Shown in pieces: positions 26,822 through 34,596 of a DNA stretch of 64,000 nucleotides. A program made the translations under genes and the position numbers. The notes under the pieces are model-generated. The model searched no databases, was not told the origin of the DNA, and saw nothing but the letters and a program-made list of their open reading frames with translations. This stretch comes from Stenotrophomonas ginsengisoli (GTDB taxonomy: Bacteria; Pseudomonadota; Gammaproteobacteria; Xanthomonadales; Xanthomonadaceae), in NCBI RefSeq assembly GCF_001431485.1, contig NZ_LDJM01000021.1, forward strand, positions 1 to 64,000. The letters are read 5' to 3'. Each line of letters begins with the position of its first letter. The stretch's first letter is position 1.

Positions 26822-27610
26822 TCAGGGCCCACCGATGTTGCCCAGCCCCCGGCTGCTGCCGAGTGCCTGGGCCACGTTCTGTGCCAAGCCACTGCCAGCC
26901 ACCGCTGGCCCTCGCACCACCTCCAGCCGCAGCTGGTTGCTGACCCAGCTGCCGTCGCTGGCCAGCGCCACCGATTGCCCGACCTGGCCGCCACCCAGCC
27001 ATTGCCGTACCTGGCCCTGCCCGGCCAGCTGCAGGGTTACCCCGGCACGCTGGCCATCCACCCAGGCCTGCACCGAGGCCGGGCCGTTGACCGCGCCGGC
27101 GCTGCCCGCCGCGCTGCCGGCCGCCATCTGCGGCACCGGGCCGTCACGGATCACCAGCTCGGCCTGGTTGCTGACCTGGTTGCCATCACCGGCCAGCTGC
27201 ACCGCCTGGACAAAGCCCGATGCGTTGGCAAGGCCCGCACTGTCGATCTGCCGCAGCGTGGTACTGCCCAGGCTGCCAGCGTCCCCTTGGTAGGCGATGT
27301 TGACCGTGGGCTGGTAGGTGAAACGGGGGCTGCCCGAGCGCAGGTCCACACCCAGCTGCAGGCCTGCCGCCAGCTGCTGGCCATCACCGCTGCGCCATTG
27401 CGAGATCAGGCTGACCCCGAACCAGGCCACCGCATTGCCGGCCAGGGTGTAACGGCCGCGCATCGCGGCCAGTTCGGCATCGCTGATTTCCTGCAGGCGC
27501 GGCTTGTCTGCTGCCGGCGACTGCGCCTGTGCCGCAGCCGTGCCCAGCAGGCCGGCCAACAGCATCATCGAGGCCGCGGCAGCACCGCGTTTGCCGTTTT
27601 GCATGTTCAT
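26822..27610 (-). CDS. Secreted repeat protein in the FapE position of the amyloid operon
   Basis: 262 residues with a signal peptide (ASMMLLAGLLGTAAAQAQS). The N-terminal region EISDAELAAMRGRY...WFGVSLISQWR is followed by two related beta-rich Gln/Asn/Ser segments (FVQAVQLAGDGNQVSNQAELVIRDG and VGQSVALASDGSWVSNQLRLEV). The Gln/Asn-containing repeat character matches a minor amyloid component. Assigned to the FapE slot by position between the C39 peptidase and FapF genes; sequence alone does not prove homology. ATG 27610 is preceded by AGGAG. The spacing of 25 nt to the upstream gene supports one transcript. Confidence 0.65.
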   Translation of the reverse strand: MNMQNGKRGAAAASMMLLAGLLGTAAAQAQSPAADKPRLQEISDAELAAMRGRYTLAGNAVAWFGVSLISQWRSGDGQQLAAGLQLGVDLRSGSPRFTYQPTVNIAYQGDAGSLGSTTLRQIDSAGLANASGFVQAVQLAGDGNQVSNQAELVIRDGPVPQMAAGSAAGSAGAVNGPASVQAWVDGQRAGVTLQLAGQGQVRQWLGGGQVGQSVALASDGSWVSNQLRLEVVRGPAVAGSGLAQNVAQALGSSRGLGNIGGP

Positions 27611-27635
27611 TGCCCTGACTCCTGACGGTGCATGT

Positions 27636-28331
27636 TCAAAACAGATCCGCATGGCTGAAGCCGAAATCCAGCAGTTCGGCCTCGCTCAACGGCCGCACCC
27701 CCTGACGCGCCAACAGGCTGCGTGCACTGGGGCGTTGACTGGGTTGCAGCAGGGCCGTGTTGCGGTCAAAACCCGAGCCGATCACCACAAACACCGCACG
27801 GGACGGCCAGGCCGCCATGAACTGCTCCACGCTCAGGCTGCGGTTGCCCAGGATCGGATCGGCCACTTCCACGGTGTCCCCGTGGACTTGCTTGAGCACC
27901 ACGAAATGACGGAAGCCGGCCACATCCATCAAGGCCAGGGCCGGTACCCGCAACGCACGCAGGCGCTGCTCGTTGATGCGGTAACCACGTCCACGCATGC
28001 CCAACGACTGCACGTACTGCTTGATGTCCAGCAACGAAAATCCGCGTTGGGCCACCAGTTCCGGATCGGCCACACCCAGCAGGCCTTCGATGACGGTGGC
28101 CTCGTCCACATCCAGGCCATAGCCGTAACGCAGGATGGTGGCCAGTGAAGCCGCGCCGCAGCTGTAATCGGTCTGCTGCCGGACCAGGTTGGCGTAGCGC
28201 TGCTGCTGCATGCTCTGCACCGGGGCCTGGTACAACGCACCATTGGGCAGTACCCCGGAAAAGCTCACCTGCTGCGCGGCGGCCATCCACGGCGCCAGAC
28301 ACATCAGGCCAATCCAAGCTGCACGCATCAT
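27636..28331 (-). CDS. fapD: FapD-like C39 family cysteine peptidase
   Basis: A 231-residue exported C39 peptidase (signal MMRAAWIGLMCLAPWMAAAQ). The papain-like triad is clear: Cys58 in QQTDYSCGAASLATIL with the oxyanion Gln53, His142 in AGFRHFVVLKQV, Asp158 in VEVADPILG. It is a stand-alone periplasmic peptidase without ABC-transporter domains, which distinguishes FapD from bacteriocin-type C39 exporters. In Pseudomonas, FapD is needed for Fap export. ATG 28331 or the adjacent ATG 28328; AGGAG lies 5 or 8 nt upstream. It follows the amyloid gene after a 184-nt gap with two hairpins. Confidence 0.87.
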   Translation of the reverse strand: MMRAAWIGLMCLAPWMAAAQQVSFSGVLPNGALYQAPVQSMQQQRYANLVRQQTDYSCGAASLATILRYGYGLDVDEATVIEGLLGVADPELVAQRGFSLLDIKQYVQSLGMRGRGYRINEQRLRALRVPALALMDVAGFRHFVVLKQVHGDTVEVADPILGNRSLSVEQFMAAWPSRAVFVVIGSGFDRNTALLQPSQRPSARSLLARQGVRPLSEAELLDFGFSHADLF

Positions 28332-28398
28332 TGCCACTCCTGGTTGCAGGCCCTTGCCACAACGGCACGGCACCTGGCTGGCTGCTGCCGCAAAGACA

Positions 28399-28468
28399 GG
28401 TACCCCAGCCCACGGGGGAGTGAGGGCTGGAGTACCCCGATTCCCGGCACCTTGGCGGAGGTGCCGGG
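28399..28468 (-). promoter_or_regulatory. Two stem-loops between the major amyloid gene and the C39 peptidase gene
   Basis: The first pairs 28399-28411 with 28424-28436 (13 bp, one mismatch, 12-nt loop). The second pairs 28443-28451 with 28460-28468 (CCCGGCACC / GGTGCCGGG, perfect 9 bp, 8-nt loop). No U-tract follows, so partial termination or mRNA 3'-end stabilisation is more likely than full termination. This would favour high expression of the upstream amyloid subunit relative to the peptidase and pore; that is inference. Confidence 0.6.
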
Positions 28469-28515
28469 TCTCAGAACGCACGGGGCGTTGCGCCGCCATG
28501 CCCCGCTCCAATCCG

Positions 28516-29931
28516 TTACTCGCCGCCGCCGTTGCCACCGCCGGTGGACGGCTGGGCCACGGCCAGGGCCAGGCTGTTGGCCTGCAGGTTGCCGGTACCC
28601 GAAGCCACGTTGACCCCGATGTTGCCCGAGGCGTTGGAGAACGCACTGCCACTCAGGCCGGCCGTGTTGGTGGCATACACCGCAATGAAATCGGTGGTGG
28701 TCACCGTGCCGGTCAGGCTGGCCTGCAGGTCGGCCGTGCCCATTTCTTCCATCGCGATGCTGCCAGCCTCGTCGGTATCCCAGGCCATGCCACCGACGCC
28801 AGGACGGTTCGGGTTGGCGACCGCACCCTGCGTATCGATATCCCAGTCGCTGTGACCATCGGGATTGCCGCCGGTATGGCGGTTGCCGGTCCAGTTGTCC
28901 ACGTAGAAGTTGGTCTTCTGGTAGGAATTGCCGCTGCCGGCATAGTCGCCGCTGCCGCTGCTGCTGGTGGTGCCGGCAACCGTGCCGCCCAGCGAGATCT
29001 GGGTGGTGGAGGTCACTTCATCGAAGTAGCCCTGGTTGTTGACCGCGTTGCCGCTGGAGGTCTGGTTGGAGCTGATCGAGGACTGCGCATAGGCGCTGGT
29101 GGCCACCGACGCGGCCAGGGCGTTCTTCTGCTCATTGTTGTTGCCCGAGGCAACGTTGACACCGATGTTGCCGGCCGCGCCGCTGAAGGCATTGCCGGAC
29201 AGGCCAGCGGCGTTGGTCACGCCCATGTTGACGGTGTTGTTGCCCGAACCATGCTGGTTGACGAAGACCTCGGCATCGGCCATGCCGAAGCTGAAGGAGG
29301 CATCGGCAGCCGACAGCGAGGCGGCGTTGTCCTGGGTGTTGTTGTCACCAGCGGCGACGTTGAAACCCAGGTTGCCCGAGGCATTGGCAGCCACGTCATC
29401 GGTGATTGCCGCATCGTTGTCCAGCAGGTGGTTGGTGGCCTGGTTGCCGGTGATGCTCTGGCGGTTGTCGACCACGGCAATGGCCGCCGAGTCGATGGCG
29501 ATGTCACCGCTGATGGTCGGATCACCACTGAAGGCGATATCCGAGCTCAGCGACAGGTCCTTGCGCAGGCGCACGCCCACATCATGCTCGTTGACCTCGG
29601 TGCGCACATCGGTGTTGGCGTTGTGGCTGTAGTTGATGTTGGTGTCACTGTTGACGGTGGTGTCGTGGTCGACCTGGCTGGTCTCGCTGTAATTGCGTTC
29701 CACGGTGGAAGAATCATGCGCAGTGCGCTCCCACTCGGCCCGGTCACGGACCTGGGTGTCGGTGCGGTTGTAGAGCAGATTGGCCTCGGCATTGAGCAGC
29801 AGGTTGGCCTCGGCATTGAGGGCCAGGTTGGCTTCGGCATTGACCACCGGGGGGGCGGCAATGGCGGCCGGAGCGGCGATTACTGCGGCAACAGCCAAGG
29901 CAACAGCATGCTTGCGATACGTCGCGTTCAT
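28516..29931 (-). CDS. fapC: FapC-like major functional-amyloid subunit
   Basis: A 471-residue secreted protein with no cysteine. Signal peptide (residues 1-26), then three tandem octads NAEANLxL at 31-54, then a charged Asp/Asn/Thr-rich region. Three imperfect amyloid motifs follow: GNLGFNVAAGDNNTQDN (about 186-202), GNIGVNVASGNNNEQKN (254-270) and GNIGVNVASGTGNLQAN (436-452), separated by long Ser/Gly/Asn linkers. These match the GN.GVNVAAG.GNQQ.N repeats I recall from Pseudomonas FapC. It lacks the C-terminal CxxC and ends in a Gly-rich tail (STGGGNGGGE). Start ATG has GAGAG upstream. Expected to be the major fibre subunit of an extracellular biofilm amyloid. Confidence 0.82.
   Translation of the reverse strand: MNATYRKHAVALAVAAVIAAPAAIAAPPVVNAEANLALNAEANLLLNAEANLLYNRTDTQVRDRAEWERTAHDSSTVERNYSETSQVDHDTTVNSDTNINYSHNANTDVRTEVNEHDVGVRLRKDLSLSSDIAFSGDPTISGDIAIDSAAIAVVDNRQSITGNQATNHLLDNDAAITDDVAANASGNLGFNVAAGDNNTQDNAASLSAADASFSFGMADAEVFVNQHGSGNNTVNMGVTNAAGLSGNAFSGAAGNIGVNVASGNNNEQKNALAASVATSAYAQSSISSNQTSSGNAVNNQGYFDEVTSTTQISLGGTVAGTTSSSGSGDYAGSGNSYQKTNFYVDNWTGNRHTGGNPDGHSDWDIDTQGAVANPNRPGVGGMAWDTDEAGSIAMEEMGTADLQASLTGTVTTTDFIAVYATNTAGLSGSAFSNASGNIGVNVASGTGNLQANSLALAVAQPSTGGGNGGGE
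29768..29842 (-). repeat. Tandem 24-bp repeats at the 5' end of the amyloid gene
   Basis: Three consecutive copies of a 24-bp unit encoding NAEANL(A/L)(L/Y), differing by a few bases. They lie immediately after the signal-peptide region, in the expected N-terminus of the mature protein, and could expand or contract by slippage. Confidence 0.85.
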
Positions 29932-29980
29932 GGTTTTCTCTCTCGTTGACAGTGGACACTACGACATGGCCTGGGTGGGT

Positions 29981-30595
29981 TTACGGTCCGGTCTGCACGT
30001 GGAGCCCCAGGCGGTTCTCCACGGCATTGAATGAGCCGGCTATCTGGTTCAGTTGCAGTACGCCGGCATAGCCGCGCAGGGCATCAGCGCCCAGCGTTGC
30101 CTGGCGCAGGCCCGCCGCAGAGGGGCGACGCATGGCCACTGCGGTGGGTACGGCCGGCAGCAGGGCCTGCGACAGCGGCCGCTGTGGGCTGGCCACCACT
30201 GCTACGGCATTGGCCTGGTCATTGGCCTGGCCGCTGACCTGGTTGATCGAGGCCAGCCCGCTGCCGCCGGCCAGGACCTGCCCGTCCAGTTCGGCACGGG
30301 CCTGCAGCGGGGTATCGGCAGCAAGCCGATCGTCACCACGCTGATTGATGGCCACCTGCACCGCGGCCTGGCCGCCGCTGGCCAGGGCATGGCCGTTGTA
30401 TTGCCGGTTCAGGTCGCCCGCGGCCTGGTTGAGCTTGATCGAGCCGCTGGCACCGGCAAGGACCTGGCCATCAAGCCGGCTGTGGGTCAGGTAGGCCAGC
30501 ATCTGGCTGTAGCCGTCCGCCGTGGCCGACGATGCTGCCGCAACACCGGGCAGCAGCATCGTCAGCACAGCCACTGCGGCAGCACGCACGTTCAC
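29981..30595 (-). CDS. Secreted repeat protein in the FapB (minor amyloid/nucleator) position
   Basis: 204 residues with a signal peptide (residues 1-21). Three imperfect repeats: residues 43-71 (GQVLAGASGSIKLNQAAGDLN..), 105-133 (GQVLAGGSGLASINQVSGQAN..) and about 173-200 (GYAGVLQLNQIAGSFNAVEN..). The core (I/L)NQxxGxxNxxxN resembles curli-like and Fap-like amyloid repeats with regular Asn/Gln. Start is GTG 30595, overlapping the upstream stop (GTGA), with GGAGG 7 nt upstream. In Pseudomonas, FapB is the minor component before FapC, so position and repeats agree; sequence identity to FapB cannot be checked here. Confidence 0.72.
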   Translation of the reverse strand: MNVRAAAVAVLTMLLPGVAAASSATADGYSQMLAYLTHSRLDGQVLAGASGSIKLNQAAGDLNRQYNGHALASGGQAAVQVAINQRGDDRLAADTPLQARAELDGQVLAGGSGLASINQVSGQANDQANAVAVVASPQRPLSQALLPAVPTAVAMRRPSAAGLRQATLGADALRGYAGVLQLNQIAGSFNAVENRLGLHVQTGP

Positions 30596-31116
30596 GGCCC
30601 ACCTCCGGTCCTGGCAGCCTGGCCCATCGGCAATTGCCCCAGTGCACCGGTGATGGTGTTGGCCAGCGAACCGGTGGTACGGCCAATGGCCCCGGTCGGG
30701 CCGGCAATCGCGCCACCCAGACGGTCACCGGAAAGCACGCCATCACGTCCGGTTACCCGGCCCAGGCTCTGGCCCAGGGCCTGGTCGGTGATCCGGCCCA
30801 CACTGCTGCTGGCCGGTGCCAGCGCCGCCGGCGGACTGGCGCCGAGGCTGGCGTAGTCCTGCTCGTCCAGTTCCTGCATGCCGTCCGGGGTACCCAGGGT
30901 CTGGGCCAGTTCACGCCGGGGGGAGGGATCGGCGATCAGGGCCATGCCCGGGGGCTGCATGCGGTAGGCCGGCCGGGTGCTGACATCACGCAGCAGGACC
31001 ATCTCGCCGTGACGCGGGGTCACCCCCTGACGGGCTCCGGAGGCCTGGGCCAGACCGGCAGACAGCACCAGGCCGGTGCCGGCAACGATCAGCAGCAAGG
31101 GGCGGTAGAGGGACAT
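30592..31116 (-). CDS. First gene of the amyloid operon, FapA position, unknown function
   Basis: 174 residues, exported (signal LLLIVAGTGLVLSAGLAQA). ATG 31116 is chosen over ATG 31122 because GGAG lies 7 nt upstream of the former but directly abuts the latter. The mature protein has a polar N-terminal half (MVLLRDVSTRPAYRM, ELDEQDYASLG) and a Gly/Thr/Leu-rich C-terminal half (GRVTGRDGVLSGDRLGGAIAGPTGAIG). I do not recognise a domain. In Pseudomonas the first gene encodes the periplasmic chaperone FapA of about 150 residues; only position and size support the same role here. Confidence 0.65.
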   Translation of the reverse strand: MSLYRPLLLIVAGTGLVLSAGLAQASGARQGVTPRHGEMVLLRDVSTRPAYRMQPPGMALIADPSPRRELAQTLGTPDGMQELDEQDYASLGASPPAALAPASSSVGRITDQALGQSLGRVTGRDGVLSGDRLGGAIAGPTGAIGRTTGSLANTITGALGQLPMGQAARTGGGP

Positions 31117-31149
31117 CGGCATGCTCCGTGGGCAATCCCCCCAGAGCTG

Positions 31150-31165
31150 AGCAGTTAGCGTGCCA
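31150..31165 (-). promoter_or_regulatory. Sigma-54 promoter of the amyloid operon
   Basis: Read on the minus strand: TGGCACGCTAACTGCT. Against the consensus TGGCACG-N4-TTGCW it matches all invariant positions, with the GG and GC at correct spacing, and has a single mismatch (C for T just before TGC). It lies 34 nt upstream of the ATG at 31116, placing the transcription start near 31139 and leaving a short leader with the GGAG ribosome-binding site. The flanking region is AT-rich on the upstream side. Confidence 0.82.
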
Positions 31166-31183
31166 ACTTTTAATTTCCATTAT

Positions 31184-31196
31184 TTTCAACCGCTTG
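31184..31196 (+). promoter_or_regulatory. Possible IHF-binding site
   Basis: TTTCAACCGCTTG matches WATCAANNNNTTR at 8 of 9 defined positions and lies between the sigma-54 promoter and the upstream repeat boxes, where IHF usually bends DNA. Short degenerate motif, so weak evidence on its own. Confidence 0.35.
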
Positions 31197-31312
31197 CAGC
31201 TGAAACCAGTACTCACGCTGTGCTCACTGGATGCAACGCCAGCTGAGCATCGCCACCGGGTAAACCGCATATGAACACGTCAACGGGTACGCCGCACAAG
31301 GCCTGCAGCAGG

Positions 31313-31344
31313 CTGTAACAGCCCTGTTACACCCCCTGTTACAG
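31313..31344. promoter_or_regulatory. Candidate enhancer-binding-protein sites (three CTGTWACA boxes)
   Basis: CTGTAACAG (31313-31321), CTGTTACA (31324-31331) and CTGTTACAG (31336-31344). The outer two are perfect inverted copies of each other. They lie about 150-180 bp upstream of the sigma-54 -24 element, the usual distance for upstream activator sequences. The Fis-type regulator at 24077-25441 is the likely ligand (inference). Confidence 0.55.
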
Positions 31345-31380
31345 CTGTACACCAGCGGACAACGCTGCACAGGCAGGCAC

Positions 31381-31407
31381 AAAAAAGCCGCCTGAACGGC
31401 GGCTCTT
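31381..31407 (-). terminator. Terminator of the dicarboxylate symporter gene
   Basis: AGCCGCC - TGAAC - GGCGGCT with a TTTTTT run on the minus strand, 24 nt past the symporter stop. It insulates the amyloid-operon promoter from upstream readthrough. Confidence 0.88.
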
Positions 31408-31430
31408 TGCAGGCCAAGCGTGGACAAGGC

Positions 31431-32738
31431 TCAATGGCTGTCTGCAGGCGCCTGTGCCCGTTGGTACTGGGCGGTATCCAGCAACCCGGTCTCACGGGCC
31501 ACCAGCACCGGCACCAGCATCTGCCCGGTGACATTGGTCATGGTGCGCATCATGTCCAGGATTCGGTCGATGGCGAACAGGTAACCGATCACCTCCAGCG
31601 GCAGGTTGGCCGCGCTGAGCACCACGGTGGCCATCACCACCGCCGTGCCCGGCACCCCGGCGGTGCCGAAGCTGCCCAGCACCGAGGCAATCAGGATCAC
31701 CACGTACTGCTCCGGGGTCAGTGGCACCCCGGTGTACTGGGCGATGAACACCGCGCACAGGGCCGGGAAGATGGCCCCGCAGCCATCCATCTTGATGCTC
31801 GCCCCCAGCGGCACGGCAAAGGCGGCGTAATCCTTGTTCACGCCCAGGTTGTCGGTGATCGAGCGCATCGCCACCGGCATCGAGGCAAAGCTGGAGGAGC
31901 TGACAAAGGCCACCTGCATGCCCGGGGCCGCACCGCGGAAGAACTTCAGCGGGTTCAGGCCATGGGCCAGCAGCAGGCCACCGTAGACCACCACGATGTG
32001 CAGGGCGCAGGCGATGTACAGGGCCAGCACGAAGTTGCCGAACGGCAGCAGCTTCTCGAAGCCATAGCTGCCGACCAGGCCGGCAATCAGGCCGAAGGTG
32101 CCGATCGGGGTGAGCTGCAGCACGAAGCGGGTGACCTGGATCATCACATCGGCCAGCTGGCCGACCAGCTGCCGGGCCAGGCTGACCTTCTCGCCCAGCT
32201 TGACCATGGCAAAGCCGAGCAGGCCGGCAAAGAAGATCACCGGCAGGATCGAGCCACGCCCGGCGGCCAGCACGGTCTCACCGGCGGCATTGACCTTGGT
32301 GCCGATGCTGGTCATGGCATAGAACACATTGGACGGCACCACATCCATCAGCACCCGGCCGATGGAGGGCACATCACGCGGCACCCATTCCGGATCGGCG
32401 GCCAGCCCGATCAGGCCGGCACCGGGCTGCAGCACGCTGCCCACGGTGAAGGCCACGCCCACGGCCAGCGCGGCGGTGGCCACGAACCAGGCAAAGGTGC
32501 GCCCGCCCAGTGCGGCCACCGATTTTTGCCCGTGCAGGGAGGACACCGCATTGATCACCGCAAAGAACACCAGCGGCACGGCAATCATCTTGATCAGGGT
32601 CACATAAAGCTCGCCCAGCGGCCCGAACCACTGCGCGGCGGTCGGCCCGAGCAGCCAGCCGGCCAGGGCACCGAGCACAAAACCGGTAACCACGCGCTGC
32701 CAGAAGGGGCGCGCCAACCAGGCGGTGAGCAGTTTCAT
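31431..32738 (-). CDS. Dicarboxylate/amino acid:cation symporter (DAACS family)
   Basis: A 435-residue inner-membrane transporter of the GltP/DctA family. Diagnostic motifs: IKMIAVPLVFFAVINAVSS, the serine-rich re-entrant loop SSSSFASMPVAM, GVNKDYAAFAVPLGASIKMDGCG, and the second hairpin GSFGTAGVPGTAVVM. It takes up C4-dicarboxylates or glutamate/aspartate with H+ or Na+. DctA versus GltP cannot be resolved by eye. Start ATG 32738; no homologous sequence upstream. Divergent from the alkaline phosphatase gene. Confidence 0.93.
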   Translation of the reverse strand: MKLLTAWLARPFWQRVVTGFVLGALAGWLLGPTAAQWFGPLGELYVTLIKMIAVPLVFFAVINAVSSLHGQKSVAALGGRTFAWFVATAALAVGVAFTVGSVLQPGAGLIGLAADPEWVPRDVPSIGRVLMDVVPSNVFYAMTSIGTKVNAAGETVLAAGRGSILPVIFFAGLLGFAMVKLGEKVSLARQLVGQLADVMIQVTRFVLQLTPIGTFGLIAGLVGSYGFEKLLPFGNFVLALYIACALHIVVVYGGLLLAHGLNPLKFFRGAAPGMQVAFVSSSSFASMPVAMRSITDNLGVNKDYAAFAVPLGASIKMDGCGAIFPALCAVFIAQYTGVPLTPEQYVVILIASVLGSFGTAGVPGTAVVMATVVLSAANLPLEVIGYLFAIDRILDMMRTMTNVTGQMLVPVLVARETGLLDTAQYQRAQAPADSH

Positions 32739-32874
32739 AAACAGGTCCACGTTGCGAGGGATGAACGATACCGCATGACTGATGGCACTAGGTCGCCATT
32801 TTTGGAACACCGCTGTATCACGACTGTCGTGCAACCGGACCATAATGGGGGCCTCTGTACCTGATCGTGATCCC

Positions 32875-34596
32875 ATGTCCCGCACCACCTTGCTGGCCAC
32901 CGCCCTGGCCTCGTTGACCCTGGGCGCCTGCGCCAGCCATCCGTCCACCACCACCGCAAGCCCCGACCCGGCTGCCGATGCCATCGTCGTGCCGGTGCCG
33001 GCAATCTCCCGGCCGCAGGGCGAGACCCCGCAGTGGTGGTACACCCACGGCGCGGCCGAAGCCGCCGCGCGCGGTGCCATGGCCGGCAAGGCCCGCAACG
33101 TGATCGTGTTCCTGGGCGATGGCATGAGCCTGACCACGGTGGCCGCCGCCCGCATCCTGGAAGGCCAGCGCCAGGGCCAGCCGGGCGAGGAAAACCTGCT
33201 CAGCTGGGAGCACTTCCCGGCCAGCGCGTTCTCCAAGACCTACAACACCGATGCCCAGACCCCCGACTCGGCCGGCACCATGACCGCCATTGCCTCCGGG
33301 GTGAAGACCCACATGGGCGCGATCGGCGTGTCGGCCGGCAAACGTCTGGACTGCGCCGGCTCCTTGCACAAGCCGGTGCTGAGCTGGCTGCAGCTGGCCG
33401 ACAGCGCCGGCCTGGCCACCGGCATCGTCACCACCGCGCGCCTGACCCATGCCACGCCGGCGGCCACCTATGCCCACAGCCCGGACCGCAACTGGGAAGC
33501 CAGTGTGCCGGCCCAGGCCCAGGCCGAAGGCTGCCGCGACATCGCCCAGCAACTGCTCGATGCACCGCGCTATGGCAGCGGCCCGCAGGTGGTGCTGGCC
33601 GGTGGCCGCAGCTTCTTCACCCCCACCGATACCACGGACCCGGAATACCCGCAGGTCAAGGGCCGCCGCACCGATGGCCGCAACCTGATCAACGAATGGC
33701 AGGCCGCCAACCCCGGCGGCCAGTACCTGTGGAATGGCCAGCAGTTCCTCGCCCATGCCGCCACGGCCCCGGCCGTGCTCGGCCTGTTCGAGCCGGACCA
33801 CATGCAGTACGAGCACGACCGCAGTGGCGATGCCGCCGGCGAGCCGTCGCTGGCGCAGATGACCCAGGCCGCCATTGCCAACCTGTCGCGCAATGACAAG
33901 GGCTTCGTGCTGCTGGTGGAAGGGGCCCGCATCGACCACGCCAACCATGCCGGCAACGCCTACCGCGCGCTGAGCGACACCATTGCCCTGTCCGATGCGG
34001 TGCGTGCGGCGGTGCAGGCCACCGATGAGAAGGACACCCTGATCATCGTCACCGCCGACCATTCCCACACCCTGAACTTCGTCGGCTACCCGGCCCGCGG
34101 CAATGACATCCTGGGCAAGGCCCGTGACCATGGCGGCGAAGACGGCGAAGGCCCGCTGGACCTGGCCCGTGATGCCCTCGGCCTGCCCTACACCACCCTG
34201 AGCTATGCCAACGGCCCGGGCTACACCGGCGCCACCGCCAGCCAGGCCGCCGGCCCCAAGACCCACCCGCACCGCGCCCGTGAGGTGCAGCCGGCCGCTG
34301 GCCGCCCGGACCTCACCCACGTTGACACCGCCCATCCGGACTACATGCAGGAAGCGCTGGTGCCGATGAGCAGCGAGACCCACGGTGGCGAGGATGTGGG
34401 CATCTGGGCCCGCGGCCCGGGCAGCAAGGCGCTGTACGGCACGATGGAGCAGAACTCCATCCACCACGTCATCGTCCAGGCCACCCCGGCCCTGCGCCAG
34501 GCCATGTGCGATGCCGGCAACTGTGATGGCAACGGCGTGCCGGTGACCCTGCCGCAGCTGGAGCAGTTCCACAAGCCGGCAACCGATGCGCGCTGA
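32875..34596 (+). CDS. Alkaline phosphatase, lipoprotein
   Basis: A 573-residue PhoA-superfamily enzyme with a lipoprotein signal (ASLTLGACAS). Metal and catalytic residues are visible: FLGDGMSL (metal Asp), TPDSAGTMTAIASG (phosphorylated Ser), LVEGARIDHANHAG, TADHSHTLNFVG, and ETHGGEDVGIWARGP. It hydrolyses phosphomonoesters in the periplasm and is larger than E. coli PhoA because of inserts after the catalytic Ser. Start ATG 32875 gives the signal peptide directly. Overlaps the next gene by 11 nt. Confidence 0.94.
   Translation: MSRTTLLATALASLTLGACASHPSTTTASPDPAADAIVVPVPAISRPQGETPQWWYTHGAAEAAARGAMAGKARNVIVFLGDGMSLTTVAAARILEGQRQGQPGEENLLSWEHFPASAFSKTYNTDAQTPDSAGTMTAIASGVKTHMGAIGVSAGKRLDCAGSLHKPVLSWLQLADSAGLATGIVTTARLTHATPAATYAHSPDRNWEASVPAQAQAEGCRDIAQQLLDAPRYGSGPQVVLAGGRSFFTPTDTTDPEYPQVKGRRTDGRNLINEWQAANPGGQYLWNGQQFLAHAATAPAVLGLFEPDHMQYEHDRSGDAAGEPSLAQMTQAAIANLSRNDKGFVLLVEGARIDHANHAGNAYRALSDTIALSDAVRAAVQATDEKDTLIIVTADHSHTLNFVGYPARGNDILGKARDHGGEDGEGPLDLARDALGLPYTTLSYANGPGYTGATASQAAGPKTHPHRAREVQPAAGRPDLTHVDTAHPDYMQEALVPMSSETHGGEDVGIWARGPGSKALYGTMEQNSIHHVIVQATPALRQAMCDAGNCDGNGVPVTLPQLEQFHKPATDAR

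Larger units (their letters stand above)
31117..31430. other. 314-nt regulatory gap upstream of the amyloid operon
   Basis: No gene is seen here. It holds, from right to left in operon orientation, the symporter terminator, the three CTGTWACA boxes, a possible IHF site, the sigma-54 promoter and the leader of the first amyloid-operon gene, each listed separately. Confidence 0.8.
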
